Positions 36,801-49,570 of a stretch of DNA of 64,000 nt are shown here, piece by piece. Made by a program: the position numbers and the translations under genes. The DNA is from Eopsaltria australis (lineage: Eukaryota > Chordata > Aves > Passeriformes > Petroicidae). The notes beneath the pieces are model-generated. The model saw only the letters and a list, made by a program, of their open reading frames with translations. It made no database searches and had not been told where the DNA came from. The stretch spans positions 3,059,470-3,123,469 of the forward strand of contig JAVTVJ010000132.1 of NCBI GenBank assembly GCA_034509425.1. The letters are read 5' to 3'. Every line of letters begins with the position of its first letter. Position 1 is the first letter of the stretch.

Positions 36801-38282
36801 ATTAAAATATTTTTGTCAAGTAAATATAAAAGTAACACCTAAATTTATCATTTATTGTTTATTTAATATAAAATAAAAATAACCAAAGTTTGGGATTAAC
36901 ACACACTTAGAAATATTGTCAGCTTAGAATGTTTTCATAAAAATGACACACTAGAAATCAGATTACTTCATATTCTGCAGTTTCATTAATAAAATAAAAG
37001 CAGTTCAAGCAGTTTTATTAATAAAAGGTCATTCTCACCTCTGATCTCTATTCTATGACAAGGTAACCCTGTTTCATACCTTAGCCAGTGAAAAAGCTAT
37101 ATTCAACAAATGTTTGTTTACATTAATGTTTATGGTGTGTCTTTAACGAAATACTTTTTAATGTTATTTGAAAATTTATACTACTCTCTGGCCATGTTTC
37201 TGAAGAACAGATAAAAGCAGCATCATATAAGGAAAAGAAAATCAATTTGTAGCTCACTGTGACTGTAACTTCACTACTGCCCGAAAAGCAATAAAATGTT
37301 TCTGAGTTTTGTAAAAGAACTGCAGACTAGCACAAAGCTACTTAAAAGATTGGATTCAATGTATGGCTTATTGAATTTACATACTTAGAGAAATTTTACT
37401 AACTCTATTTTAATTCCCAAAGTACAAATTTATGAAATTTAGTGGCCACTATTAGCTCTTCATAAGACCATGATCTCTTTCCAGAACATTTACATTTACC
37501 TCACTAATGTAAAATCTGCTTAACAACCAAAATATACAAGAACTGATAATTTTTATGCAATATCTGGGATGTAGAAATAATAGAAATAAAAAAAATAAGG
37601 ACAGTGTTCCAAGAACAGTAAAAGCCTTTGGATGTCCACAAATCTCTTTTGATAGACATTACAGTTCTAGACTCACAAATAATTTAATTATGTTAGCAAG
37701 GTAGGGGGAAACATTGTATTCTAACACCACAGAGTATTAAAAATCAGTAAAACTACTTTGTAAATACCCTAGAGCAACTGAGAATAAGACCTTACAACAA
37801 CAAGGAGTTTACCAAAATCTGTTGATCAAAGAGACTGAAGCCACAAAAAATCATTTCACCTTGATTCATGAACTTCTGTCAAAATCTGACTCTACCAAGC
37901 CCTGCTTGTTTGTGTTCTTGTTCAATCATCACAAGTGGCTTTTAAAAGCTACTCCTTACCGTACACTCTTGCCTGGGCTGTCTGTGCCAGGTGTGGCCCC
38001 AGCATCACACTAATGCTTCCTGCCCATTCAGACCCAAGTGCTGTTCAAGGAGCATCGCAACTTCTAAAGAAACTATTTGCCAGAACAAAAGTTAAACAAT
38101 ATTGCCAATCATTTTTACGTTGTCCTTAGAGCTGAGCAGATTTTCAGGAAAAAGTTGCCAGTGAAGGAACTAAAAAACTGTGTGCCAGCATCCAGGCAAC
38201 TGAAGGTGAGGGGGAGATGTAGATTCAAGCGATGTAACCTAGTGTCAGGGAAGGTCAGGGTTTTATTTTGCAGGCAGTTGTA
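33861..38282. other. AT-rich stretch, no gene seen
   Basis: Short frames only (33933-34127 minus, 35392-35583, 37822-38013 and overlapping ones). A 14-bp direct repeat TTGCATCAGTAAGA lies at 36189-36202 and 36212-36225. The end of the 35392 frame follows a pyrimidine tract plus CAG (about 35473) that resembles a splice acceptor, but nothing else supports an exon. Confidence 0.4.
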
Positions 38283-38362
38283 GAGAGCAATATGGTTTCC
38301 CCTCGGCCTCCTGCTTTCCAGGCTAAATAACTCCAGGTCCCCCAGCTGCTCCTCATAATATG
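38283..38362 (-). mobile_element. CR1 LINE internal fragment, minus strand
   Basis: TTTCCCCTCGGCCTCCTG, TTTCCAGGCTAAATAACTCC and CCCAGCTGCTCCTCATAA are the reverse complement of the CR1 block that reads TATGAGGAGC...CAGCCTGGAG. No 3' terminus is attached, so it is a decayed remnant. Confidence 0.7.
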
Positions 38363-39704
38363 TACATAGTATGTAATGTCTCCACAGATGTTGAATTTAC
38401 AAAGCTGCAGGTAAACAATGTAGATCTAAGCTTTTAAAAGCTTTTCCTTCACTGAAATCTGTAAACAAATTCAAAGCAGATATTTTTCTGTTTACTGGAG
38501 ATGATGTCACACCCCTCATTTCTGCAGTTCCAGTAAATGCAAGCTTAGATAACTTGGACAAGTGTTATGTAGTTTCTAAGTAATGATTCTGGTTTGCGCT
38601 AAAACAACTTAAGACTACTGAGGGTATAGTTTGATCACTGTCTGTTCAGTATAATCTTTCTGCTTCTACATGAAGGGACTGATCAGGGTTCAGAGACAGG
38701 GTCTGGCATCAGTCAGCAAGTGGTGAGCAATTGTATTGTGAATTCCTTGTTTTTTCTTGGGTTTTTTTTTATTATTATTGTTATTACTACTACTACTACA
38801 TTTTACTTTGTGTCAATTTTTAAACTGTTTTGATCTCAAACGACAAGTTTTACCTTTTATTCTCCTCTCCATTCCACTGGAGTGGGGGAAGCATGTGTGA
38901 GTGAGCAGCTGTGTGGTGCTTAATAGACAGCTTGGCTTAAACCATGACAGTACTTTTATATACAGTATTAGATTCAGTATAAAGTATAAGATTTTAAGCA
39001 ATGAATTTTAAAATCCAAAAGTAGTACCTGGTTGATTTTTTTCAAATAAGTGTAATAAACCAGCAATAAGGACAGACTTTGGCAAAAACAAACATTTCCA
39101 TGTCCTGGAGATAAAAGATAGGTAAAAGATAGGGATTACAAAACATCACCATCTTTTCTGTGTGATTCCAGAAGTAAGAGGGTATCTGTTTCAGCTGTAA
39201 CTATTTGATGGTGTGCCCTGTGATGCATAGTACCATGGAACAGTAGAAGACCATCTAATGACCTTATTGACCAATATCCATTTCAAAACTCTATTGCCTA
39301 CTAAGGAAAACAGTTTGGACTTTAATTACATCAATACACCACATACAGTGTGAAAAGCAAACCTTAAAGAATTGTCTTTCTAGGCACATGACTGCACTGA
39401 CATTTACAAATGGAAATATTTTCACCTTTTAAGAATCACCCATCTCATGGGATTAGCACAACGGCCTCTAAAATCTGGAAAACCAAATAACAATGACAAG
39501 TAAAAACATGTTCCATACATTGTCTCCTTTCTTCAAAAAGCCACTCTTGGACTGTTTTCCCAGAGCACTAGGACTATTAAAAGCACTGGCAATATTGGTC
39601 AGAGAGTGTCTGTACCTTCTGTCTGCAGATGAGGCAGCCTCGAGCTGCAGTGGGGGATGACAGGACAGGGGGACATACAAGAAGCAGACAAGAGCACAGC
39701 TCCC
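38363..39704. other. AT-rich stretch with a small trinucleotide run
   Basis: TTATTATTATTGTTATT then ACTACTACTACTAC lies at 38769-38801. A 16-bp palindrome AAGCTTTTAAAAGCTT is at 38428-38443. No gene is seen. Confidence 0.45.
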
Positions 39705-40270
39705 ACAGTGCAGCAAGGAGAGGAACACCTGGGATGAGATGGGACAGCTCACCTGACTGCAGTGCTAGTATGGATGGATACAAGATCTTCAGAAAGTGCA
39801 GGATAAGAATGCAAGGATGAGACAGAGATTTCCCTCTATGTAAAGGAGCAGCTTGGGTTTATGGACCTCTTGTAGGGCACTAACTTGTAGAGTACTACCT
39901 TGTGGGTCAGATCAGAGGAGAGGCCAGTGAGGGTGATGCCTTGGAGGGAGTGTATTACTGACTGCCTCAGGGGTGTGGGGAAGCTCACAAAGACTTCTCC
40001 AAACAACTCAGCCTGGAGAAATGGGGGCTTTGAGGGTGTCCTGGGGGAGGCCCTCAGTATCTACACAGAGGTTATAAGGAAGATGGAGCCAGACTCGCCA
40101 CAGAATCTATTGTATGTTCTAGAAGTATGGATGACTATGAGCACCATTTGAATTGAGAGGTTCAGACCGAATATAAGAAAGTTTTTCTTCATGAACACAG
40201 TCCAGCAGCTGAGAAGGTTGTTCAGAGATGTTGTGCAGTCCAGAGCTCCAGGGTTTGCAGTTTTTACACT
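39705..40270 (+). mobile_element. CR1 LINE with internal deletion joining endonuclease domain to 3' region
   Basis: The left part (to about 40008), translated in shifting frames, gives RWDSS, then SASMDGYKIFRK, then QIRGEASEGDALEGVYY and LPQ. This corresponds to the C-terminal half of the CR1 ORF2 endonuclease domain. The downstream pattern DFSKQL is still in register. At about 40010 the sequence jumps to CAGCCTGGAGAA, then ATAAGGAAGATGGAGCCAGA, GAGAGGTTCAGACCGAATA and GTCCAGCAGCTGAGAAGG, which belong to the CR1 3' region. The whole reverse-transcriptase part is absent. Stops and frameshifts make it inactive. The 3' terminus is decayed or lost beyond 40270. Confidence 0.75.
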
Positions 40271-42599
40271 AAATGAACTGCTAGCAAGGTGTGTGAAGCT
40301 CATTATGGAAACCAGAGGTACACAGATTTCACAGGCCAATGCACTCCAGAAAAGGAAGTGTTTGACCATTCATGCCAGCGACATGTAGCTGTTCAAGTCT
40401 GATTCCAAGTTCAGTAGTATATACAAAAGGTTTTGACATTCATGTCTGATGTTAATTTGATTAACATCAGAGTTTTTTATTTTCATGAACACATTTAATT
40501 TGACAACTTTTACCAGTCTAAAGGGAGGCACAGAAGATGAGATGGCATAATTAATTTAGTTAAACTTCCTAAAGTGCAAAATGTTTATAAACAGTATCAG
40601 TTTTCCACTTTAATTCAGATCTTTTTTTGAGAGATCTCATAAAATCACTTGGAAAGCCAAGTTAACATTTAAGCATTTCAATCTGTGATACTTAAATTTT
40701 AGAACTGTAATGTAAAATTAAATTTTACTAAAAGAACTCATTAGAAGCTATTAATTGACCATAAATGGTAAAACTAGGCAAGAAAGGTAAATAGGGAAAA
40801 GTACCCAACCTTCCAGGAAACCACAGGACCAGAATTATTTCTGAGTATAATAACAAAATTGATGACCTGTCTTTACACCAGAAACATTTTCCTTGTTATT
40901 TTTACTGAGATATCAGGCACCACAAACCCTAACCCCACTGCATTTTATGCCTTCCCTAACATGAAAAGACTCTTGATGTCCCAAAGAGCTTACAGACTGA
41001 GACAATGTGTGAACATGGACAGAAGAGGGAAGAGTGGAGGAGTGGGAAAGGCAGTGCAATAGCAAGCTGAGGCTGCTTGTCACCCATTGCCCCTAACACA
41101 CTTAATCTCTGATGGGAATTCCAAGAATCAGATTGGGTGGCCTTTGCTTTTGGATTAATTGCAAGATTTGACCCCAAGTGGATAGGTTGTAAGATGGTAC
41201 CCCAAATGATAGAAAGCATAAGTTCCTACATATAAGAAACTCTGTAGCTGTTGATAATCCTGTGGTATTTTTGCAAAGCACCCCAGAGCTCTCAGAATGC
41301 TGATCTGGATGCTGTGTAGTGCTATGCCTCCCCATAAAGTACCAATGTGTTTACTGAAAGGCACTGAACCCTTTCACTGGAACAGAAGGATCAAAACCTT
41401 TTTGAGGGGTTTAGAAACTGCAAAACAAATCAAAGTCATTGCCTTTTCTTTTTTTCCAGTTTCTTCACATTTGCATTTATCTGTCTACAAAGAAAATGAA
41501 ACTCAGAAATACAAAAAGAATTCTTCTGTTCCCATTGAGAGTTTCAAAAGAAAACTTGCTTTTAAAATGTAAATCAACCACTTTGTTAATATGAAGAGAA
41601 AAACAGGTAGAGGGAGGCAAACACCAAAAAAAGTTATATGAGATGAAATAAGATAATATAAAATATCTCTTATTATAGCTAAAGCAGGATGCAAAGGGAT
41701 CAGGAGATATGCAAATATGCAGTATACAAATTCTTCAGCAGGCTCTGGTCCTCTGATGAATAGAAAAATATACCTAGTATTTCTGAAGAGTGTGAATAAA
41801 TCAGATATCACAAGTTATGCAAAAGTAATTTGTGAATCTGGGAACCTGTCAATTGATACACAAATAATGTATGCAGTAAAACAATCAATCTATTATTTAT
41901 GGCTGTAATCGGGGACAGAAATAGGAAAGAAAAGTTTGTTCAGACCACAACACAAAGCAGTTCTGAGTAATGAACCTTAAAAGCAGATATGGTTGTAATT
42001 TTCAGAAATTACTGTAATAGGGGAATAAATACCATTAATTTTAATGAGTACTGAATGTTTTAAATATCCTAGACAGCTTTTAAAATCTTACATATATTGT
42101 TCCTGTCATGTCTGATAATTCTAAATAAGGCCACAGATAACTTTAAAAATTTGCAAATAAGTATCCTCAATGAAATGTTCTTTTTTTTCCCCCAGCTTTT
42201 TTAAGACATCAGTAAGATGAGGTTTTTCAAGGCTTGAAGATTTAGGGAAAACTCAATTGTTTAACAGCATGAACAGCACTGTCACAGAGGTAGTGAGGAT
42301 CTTTAAAAAGAACAAATGAAGATGCTGCCTGTGGCAGCAAGAGTGATTTTGAGAAATGGCTGATAACAAGTAGCCATCACAAATGTAGGTGCCTTCAAGT
42401 CCATAGCCAGATCAAGCCTTGTTCTAACATTATAAATTATTGAGAAAAAGATATCTGAACATTCAGAGTACCCACAGAAAAGCTAAAAGAAATCTCAGAG
42501 CTCCATGGGTTAGAGCTGTAGTTCACATGAGTTAGCATATCTCCACTGAACCCAGCAGCGCTTTATCAAGACTTAAAGGATGCAGCTAAAACATCCCAC
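40271..42599. other. AT-rich stretch with a perfect inverted repeat
   Basis: A 12-bp perfect inverted repeat with a 3-base spacer lies at 40445-40471. Open frames at 40956-41572 and 41503-41811 overlap on both strands and have no recognisable domains. Confidence 0.4.
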
Positions 42600-43165
42600 A
42601 AAGTGTCCCTATAAGACAAGCCACCACAACAGGCACAGATGGAAAACAGAAAGGTGTCCATTTCAGGCCCGCAGAGAGGTGACAGGTTTGGAATTAGCAC
42701 ACTGGACAAAATTCTGCTTTTCAGACTGAGGGAACCCAGACAGCAAAACCAAGGAGAAGTTGATCTGGATAACTTATTCAGAGAAAAATTCCCACCATGG
42801 CAAACGGTAGGAAAGGAAGCAGCTGCTTACAGATATGCCATCCCAAGTTGTGGGAATGACACATTATGTCTCTGGATACCTGGGACTTGGACTGTACCTC
42901 CAGAACTACACCCAGGAGATCCCCACCACCAAGATCAGAAGAAGGGCCAATGGGATGCTGCAGGCACCCATGTGGTGGTGATTATAATCTCCTTCTCCCT
43001 CTCTCACTTGTCTTTCTCTTTCCTCCCCCTCTCACTTCTTATTTCTCTCTCTCTCACAAACATTTACTGTTAAATAAAATCCTTTCTATTGACTTTGGCA
43101 TAGGGTCTCATTTGTACCTTTATTCAGGCAGAGACATCTTTTAATAATCAGACCCTAAAATAATT
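42600..43165 (+). mobile_element. Putative endogenous retrovirus LTR
   Basis: The 3' part has LTR-like architecture: a pyrimidine-rich segment (about 42988-43060), AATAAA at 43073-43078, then ATTGACTTTGGCATAGGGTC and a T-rich stretch to about 43165. The left part (CAGAACTACACCCAGGAGAT, GATGCTGCAGGCACCCATGT) reads like U3. I could not find matching flanking duplications, so the ends are approximate. The 144-codon frame at 42639-43073 ends inside the AATAAA region and is most simply LTR read-through. It has no viral or host domain. Confidence rests on memory of similar avian LTRs. Confidence 0.4.
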
Positions 43166-44242
43166 TCAGAAGTAGGATCCTAAACCAGTTTACCCAGGCA
43201 AAATAACCTCAGTATGAGAATGAGAGTCAATGACTACAAATGCTGTGGAATCCACAGGACACACAAATAGCCAGGACACATAGCTTTAGAAAGCAGCCCA
43301 CATGTTCTCTTAAAGAACATTCGCGTTGCCTGTCTTTTGCCATCTAAATTTTTGTGCCAAAGGCACTTTCCTCTGTGGTCAGCAGAGAGCCAGGAGCTCG
43401 TCCAGAGGCAATTCAGGTAGCATAAGAGGTCTTGTGCCCTAAACTGAACTCTGGAAGTATATACTTCTCCTCTGTGTGGCTGTACACAGATGTTACTGCA
43501 ACCATCCTCCTGCCGTGGATTCCCAAAATTAGATTCTGTGACTCCCTGCCTTTCTCTGCTGGAGAGCACAGATGTTATCAAAAAGAAACCATTGCCCAGC
43601 ACAATTTCCTTAAACTCACCAGCAATTCATCCTTAACCAGAGTGCTAGTGCACAGTATTCAGCTGAGAAAATTCCAGAGTCAGCAATCTCCTTTTGTCCT
43701 TCCTCACACAGATATCAAGCTGTATCAACAGATCTTTCCCATTTTTCTTTTACCACAAAAAAGTCAAATCAGACTAAATATACAGAAACTTTCTTGAAGG
43801 ATGTGAGTTTTACATTTGAAATAAAAAGAGAAGAGTAAATGGAAGGTATGTATGTGAGGAATAAAGAAGAGGTAGATTATTAAAAGGTTTGCAGAAGTCT
43901 CAATGATCATGTGAATCTACTGAGACAAATTCAAACAGAATTGTTTTAAGTTAGTCCCAGAGCAGCTCAGATGGGATATGGTAGCTGTCAGCAAATTCAT
44001 TATTAGACTATTACAAACTCCTTCAAATGACAAAGTGAGAAAGGGGACAATTAGGTAATCCAAAATGCAGTATTGGATAAACCATGTTGGCTGAAGCTGA
44101 CAATAAAATAAATGGTCTGGCCCACGGAAGAATAAAGAAAAAAACACTTTTAGCAACTCCTATTAAAAACTTGATCAGGTGAAAAACTCTGTTTATTTTT
44201 CTCAAATGTAGAAGATGCTAATGTTTCCAAAGAATCACTATT
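43166..44242. other. Stretch without recognised feature
   Basis: Overlapping frames of 121-122 codons on opposite strands occur at 43234-43602 (minus) and 43432-43797 (plus). Neither has a recognisable domain and each is the other's shadow. The section could be part of the neighbouring repeat. Confidence 0.35.
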
Positions 44243-44329
44243 GACGGGGTGGTCCTGTGCAGGGCCAGGAATTGGACTCGATGATCCTTGTGGATCCCTT
44301 CCAACTCAGCATATTCCGTGATTCTGTGA
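44243..44329 (+). mobile_element. CR1 LINE 3' tail, well preserved
   Basis: GGTCCTGTGCAGGGCCAGGA, TTGGACTCGATGATCCTTGT, CCCTTCCAACTCAGCATATT and CCGTGATTCTGTGA are close to the consensus end of one CR1 subfamily. It is the same 3' family as the copy at 51889. Only 87 bases remain, so it is strongly 5'-truncated. Confidence 0.92.
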
Positions 44330-44457
44330 CAGTGGCACATACGTAAACAGTTAGCAATTTATTTATTAATTCCATGTGCAGCAAAATGAATGTGCTTGTC
44401 CTTTTCAAATGACAATGTTTTGGAGAATCAAAGCATCTTAGGGATACACATCCAAAA

Positions 44458-44861
44458 TTTTTTTTCTTTACTTTCTTTTCCTTTTCTTTTCCTTTTTTTC
44501 TTTACTTTCTTTTTCTTTTTCTTTTTCTTTTTCTTTTTCTTTTTCTTTTTCTTTTTCTTTTTCTTTTTCTTTTTCTTTTTCTTTTTCTTTTTCTTTTTCT
44601 TTTTTTTCTTTTTCTTTTTCTTTTTCTTTTTCTTTTTCTTTTTCTTTTTCTTTTTTTCTTTTTTCTTTTTCTTTTTTTGTTTTTTTCTTATTTTTCTTTT
44701 TTCTTTTTTCTTTTTTTTTCTTTTTCTTTCTTTTTCTTTTTCTTTTTCTTCTTTTTCTTTCTCTTTTTCTTCTTCTTTCCTTTTCTTCTTTTTCTTTTTC
44801 CTTTTTCTTTTCTTCTTCTTCTTTTTTCCTTTTTCCTTTTACTTTTTCCTTTTTCCTTTGT
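44458..44861. repeat. (CTTTTT)n microsatellite, about 400 bp pyrimidine tract
   Basis: Nearly pure C/T on the plus strand for about 400 bases. The stretch 44509-44604 is about 16 perfect CTTTTT units. Flanking parts are interrupted units with T-runs of variable length, and the right end has a CTTTTTC/CTTCTT variant. The 189-codon, phenylalanine-rich frame at 44390-44959 is translation of this repeat and not a gene. Confidence 0.97.
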
Positions 44862-47800
44862 TTATTAGTGACATTATCATCGCTCCCACTAAAATTACTG
44901 TACTGCTAAAAATTATACTTTCTTTCTCATTGTGCAGGGAAGAGGCAATTATTGGTTAGAAAAATTACTCTGAACACCAATACTTTATATAATAAATTCA
45001 TTTGCTAATGAGATATTTTTCAACACCCATGCTTTTTTTTAATCCTTACTGAAAATTATTTTAGCTTTTGTTTCTGCTATGTATGAAGCAAAATAATTAT
45101 TTTTGGGTTTTTTTTTTTTAACAGCCAAAGACATGAGCCTGCAAATTTTCTATATCAGACCTTAATTTCTTCTCCCACCCTGTAAATATAAAGTAGCTCA
45201 GAAAAGAGCTGGGTCAACAGCTGATCCCTGTGGCAATGGATGTATTTGTGATAGCTTTCCAGTCATAGTCATGAGAACTATCTGTTTATCTTTGCTTTGA
45301 GCATTAGTTCAAGGAAATTCTTCATAGCAAGCCACCCAAGAAACATCTTTCTGTTGCTCTTGATGAGTTTCAAGGTCAGTATTACCAAGTAGGTTCTCTA
45401 TTCACGCCTGCAATTAATTTCATATGTATAATTCTCATTGCTCCTGTACAAAGCAAACAACTTTCATGCATCTCTAAAGATTTTTCTCTGCTTTCATGCA
45501 TTATATCACAACTTCATACTCTGATTTTAGTAAGAGACTGTTCCAAACTACTGCAAAGCACAATTTTGCATACTTGTGTAACACTGTATGCCAGATTTCT
45601 CTATAGAACTTTTAAAGGATGTTCAAAGTCAGTCTCTAAAGTACAGAAAAATGAGTTTACTCACAACTTATATCTTTCGCTCCTGTATGATGGTCTGAAT
45701 TTATGAAACTCAATCACAGATCTTCCTGTACTTTTTTTACAGTAAATCCATTTGCAACACCAGAAGAAGCCATTCATACTGAAAGTGGGTGTGATTAGAG
45801 CAGTAAACAGAGTAGGTTTTGCAATGGAAAAATCCTCAGAGTCATATATAACAGAAAAAGAAAACCACAAATCTAACAAACTAACTAACTAAAGAAACCA
45901 ACTAGACATGTGGCTATATGGCTAGGTAAAATATTTTCTGGGACATTTACATTCAGAATTTCAATATTATAATAACCTCCCATCATCAATAATTTGCAAT
46001 GAAGTGGTCAGCCACCTCTACTACAAGAAGCCTCTACTTGCACTTAGCAGTTGTTACATTTCTTAACATTCATCAGAGATGTTCTGTCTGGGTAGAGCTG
46101 AGTAAACAGATGAGTAAACGTTTGGACAAATAATTGTAAACATATTTTCCTTTTTAAAAAAATCATCCTTTGAAATCTGTGCGTCTTTCCTATTTATCAT
46201 GCTCTTGAGATAAGGACAACTTTTTATATCAAACTTTGTGTTTCATATTTCCCCAAGCAACAATTGTGAATATTAATATTCACATGACCAGTGAAGAAAA
46301 TTTGAAGATTCTCTAGGGTATTCCCTAAATGTGTGAGTTTCAACTTCACAACCCTAAGCGGAATATTTGGCATAATGCCACACTTGATCACCCTGCTGAT
46401 GTAAAGTACAAATTTGATCCAGTTTTCATTGCCTCTACCTATTTTGTTTGCTTTTTATCTATGTAATCTGAAGTTTTTGAAGCCTCATCAATGCCCTTCT
46501 GTCTGTGTTGTAGCCTCAACTTGAAATACCAAGTCAGAAGAGTCAACATGGGCTGCCACCAGAGCCCAGTGTTATCCTCCCAGACTGACAGTCACAGCTT
46601 TGAAACCAATGTTTTAGTATGATAATAAATGAGAAAAAGTCCTAAATACCTTTCCCTCTCCTAGAGTTTTTTCATAATTCGTAAACAAGAGACCATCTTT
46701 ATGTTATTTCTTTTTGCTTTGCAGATGACTGCCTCTATGCATCTTATGTTCTTGAAGAGAACAGTTCTTTAAGAGTTCTCAAGAGTTCTCATAAAACCAC
46801 TGAGCTTGCAAAGAGGCAATGTCACTTTTTCTAACTTTCTGGAAACAGATTCTTTTGCAAATAAAAGCAGTCTTGATAGATTTTTCTGTCTCACTGTTGT
46901 CTTAATTTCTTTTGGGAACTTGAAAAAAACTCATCTCACCTGAAATAAACTTAAGCTATTTAAAAGTTACATTTATAACTACACTCTCTGTGTTGTCTTT
47001 AAGCAACCAAGACATATTTTTTTGTGATATTACTTGCCCACCAGGTAAACCTATTCTAAAGTGAGCAAAGGAAATATGATTAATTCTGACTAAGTTAGAC
47101 AAGATGCTTGACCTTAGATGCTGAAGTTAATCTCACCAGTATCCCAATAATGCAGTCATGCAGTGCATACTGAATATTAAATATTGTCTTTTGAGCTTTA
47201 TGCATCTTTGAAAACGAGAGAGACACAGATGAGCCCCAGAAGGAATTCTGGAATCTGGACTCTGAGGCAGCACTGTCATGCTAAACACTTCTATTTCTTT
47301 GGAAAGCAGCACAAGAAGCCATCAAACTGGGTTTGACTAGAAACTACAAAGTAATACAGTGAGTCCATACGAGGAACTGAATGTACAATATCTGCTAAGC
47401 CAAAACTGAAGCCTGCTGACTTCTGAAGAGGCCAGGAAAATCATGAAGGGAAGGCAATACTATAACTGCCTTGATGATACTCATATATAATTAATTAGAA
47501 AGAGAATTAAATAGTGAATTTCCTACATTTCCTCACCCAAACTGAATCTTTCTGCTGTCATTGCCACTGCAGTATGATTGGGGAACTCCACTTCATTTTT
47601 CTTGGTGAAATAAGTCCTGTTTCCTTTCATTTTAAATTACCAAGCTCAAACTGAACTGTGATGAGAATTTCAAAAATGTCTGTTTTGAAAACATTTCTCA
47701 TTGTCATTTTAGGGGGATTCTGTTCAAAATCAGATGCATGTGTTTATATGCATGTTTATAAATAAAATATTTAAATACAAGTAGTTTCCTGGATGAAAAG

Positions 47801-49570
47801 CTGGTGCAGTAGACACACAAGTGCTGTGTGATTGATAGTGTTCAGTAATGACTATAGATGGCAAATGGGGATTTTGACATGCAGCTCCTGCTACTGTCAC
47901 ACAGAAATGTAGATCAAATTCTAACGTGCTGTGCTGAAAGATAAACTCCAAGAATCAGATGTTCTCTCTCCAAATTAGTTTATAATCTAACTGACTTATG
48001 AAAGCCAAAAAAAAAAAAAATCAAACACTTAGCAATGCAAAAAAATTGCATCACTCACATTAGCTTTGTTACATTCATTCTGCAGCTTTTTCTGGTGGTT
48101 GTTTTTCCTTTTCATTTCTGCTTCTCCACTGAAACCATATCTTCTCTTGTGTTCTAGCTTTACACTGGATGGATGTTCTTACCATCAATTTAAGTACAGC
48201 AGATATCACTCAAAAAAAATTACAGTCTTGTGGAACCTGTCTTTCTGAAAAGTATATATTAGGAAAAGGTCAGAAAAGGGCAGGCAAGGCTTTTAGGAAG
48301 TTTAAGTAACAGATCTTATAAGAAGTGATGGAAAAGAGACTATTCACACAAAAATCATGAGTATTTTAGAAATATTTGAAAATATATATAATCAGATAGC
48401 AGAAGAAGCATTTAAGGTATTTGATGATTATAAGTTACATTAGGTTTTGATGCTCAATAAATTAGATAATGTCTTGATTTTTAAAAATTTGTATATAAAA
48501 TAGGAAAAAATAGACAACAGAAGCATAGACTCAGAAGGTCTAGATGTCATAAGAGTAACTGTGTTATCTTCCCTATATTGAATTTCTTCCATGTTTGAGA
48601 TCCATAACACACTGCTATCACATTGCCCATAAAATCCTGAAAAATACTTTCTCAGCACTATAAAAAACCTTAGGCCTGTTGTTGTTGGTATAAATTTCTC
48701 ATTTTTTGACTATTTTTGTTCTTGATATCATGTACCTTTTTTTCAAATCATACTGAAAGACTGATTTTCAGTCTTTCTTAGATATCACAGTTTACTCTCC
48801 TGATTTTGAAATCTACTCACCTATGAAATCTTAAAAAGAATAATAATTATGGAAATATAATTCATTAATACTAAATTTTAAATATCTACATAAGGAGATT
48901 AGCATAAAATGTAACATTAATATTAATATTTTTAATTAAAGTGTCACTTTTCAGTTGGCTATCACTATTCTTAACATTATTTTAAGAAAACATTTTTTGT
49001 GAAGCAAATGAATATTGCACTTCACATATTCTAAGAAAAAATTGCCTCATGTCTTTTTAAATGTAGAAGAGATTGGTTATGAAAATGTACATGGAAACCA
49101 GCAAGGACTCCTTTTGACCTCATCCTTTTTGCAAAGACCTGTTTTCAAAGGCTGCACCACATTTCTGCTCTCATTGCAGAGCTTCCTTAAGCTGCTTGTG
49201 GAATGCTAGATTAATATTAGAGGATTCTCCCTTGTAAATATTGAAAGCTAAAAATTGTGTGGTAAAACATGTAGGGATCATCTTCAGTATAAGTAAGAGA
49301 CTGAGTTTAGTATATTTGAGTGACTACAACCTTTGTGTGTGCAAACTCCTTCAGAAAAGGAAAAAAAAGGTGGAGAAATTTGAAAGCTGGGTAAGAAGAT
49401 AAATTAATTGCACTATGGTTATCAAAGCCAATTAAATTTAATTTGAGGTAATTATAGGCAAAAACATTTAGCATGCTGCTAAGCTGATTCATCAGTTATA
49501 AGAAACATAAAACTGAGTTAAGACAAAACGTTAGTGCAGTAAATTAAATTCAAAGTAACAGTAACATGTC
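44862..49570. other. Long low-repeat AT-rich stretch
   Basis: No CR1 or LTR is recognised. A perfect 20-bp palindrome lies at 46265-46284. Short tandem pieces are AAGAGTTCTC twice near 46771 and an AACT run near 45880. Short frames have no domains. Confidence 0.4.

Noticed and set aside
42639..43073. 144-codon frame as a possible gene
   Set aside because: It runs into the pyrimidine-rich and AATAAA part of an LTR-like repeat and has no domain.
43234..43797. Opposed 122- and 121-codon frames
   Set aside because: Each is the other's shadow, and neither resembles a known protein.
44390..44959. 189-codon open frame, the longest in the window
   Set aside because: It is almost entirely phenylalanine with leucine and serine, translated from the (CTTTTT)n array.
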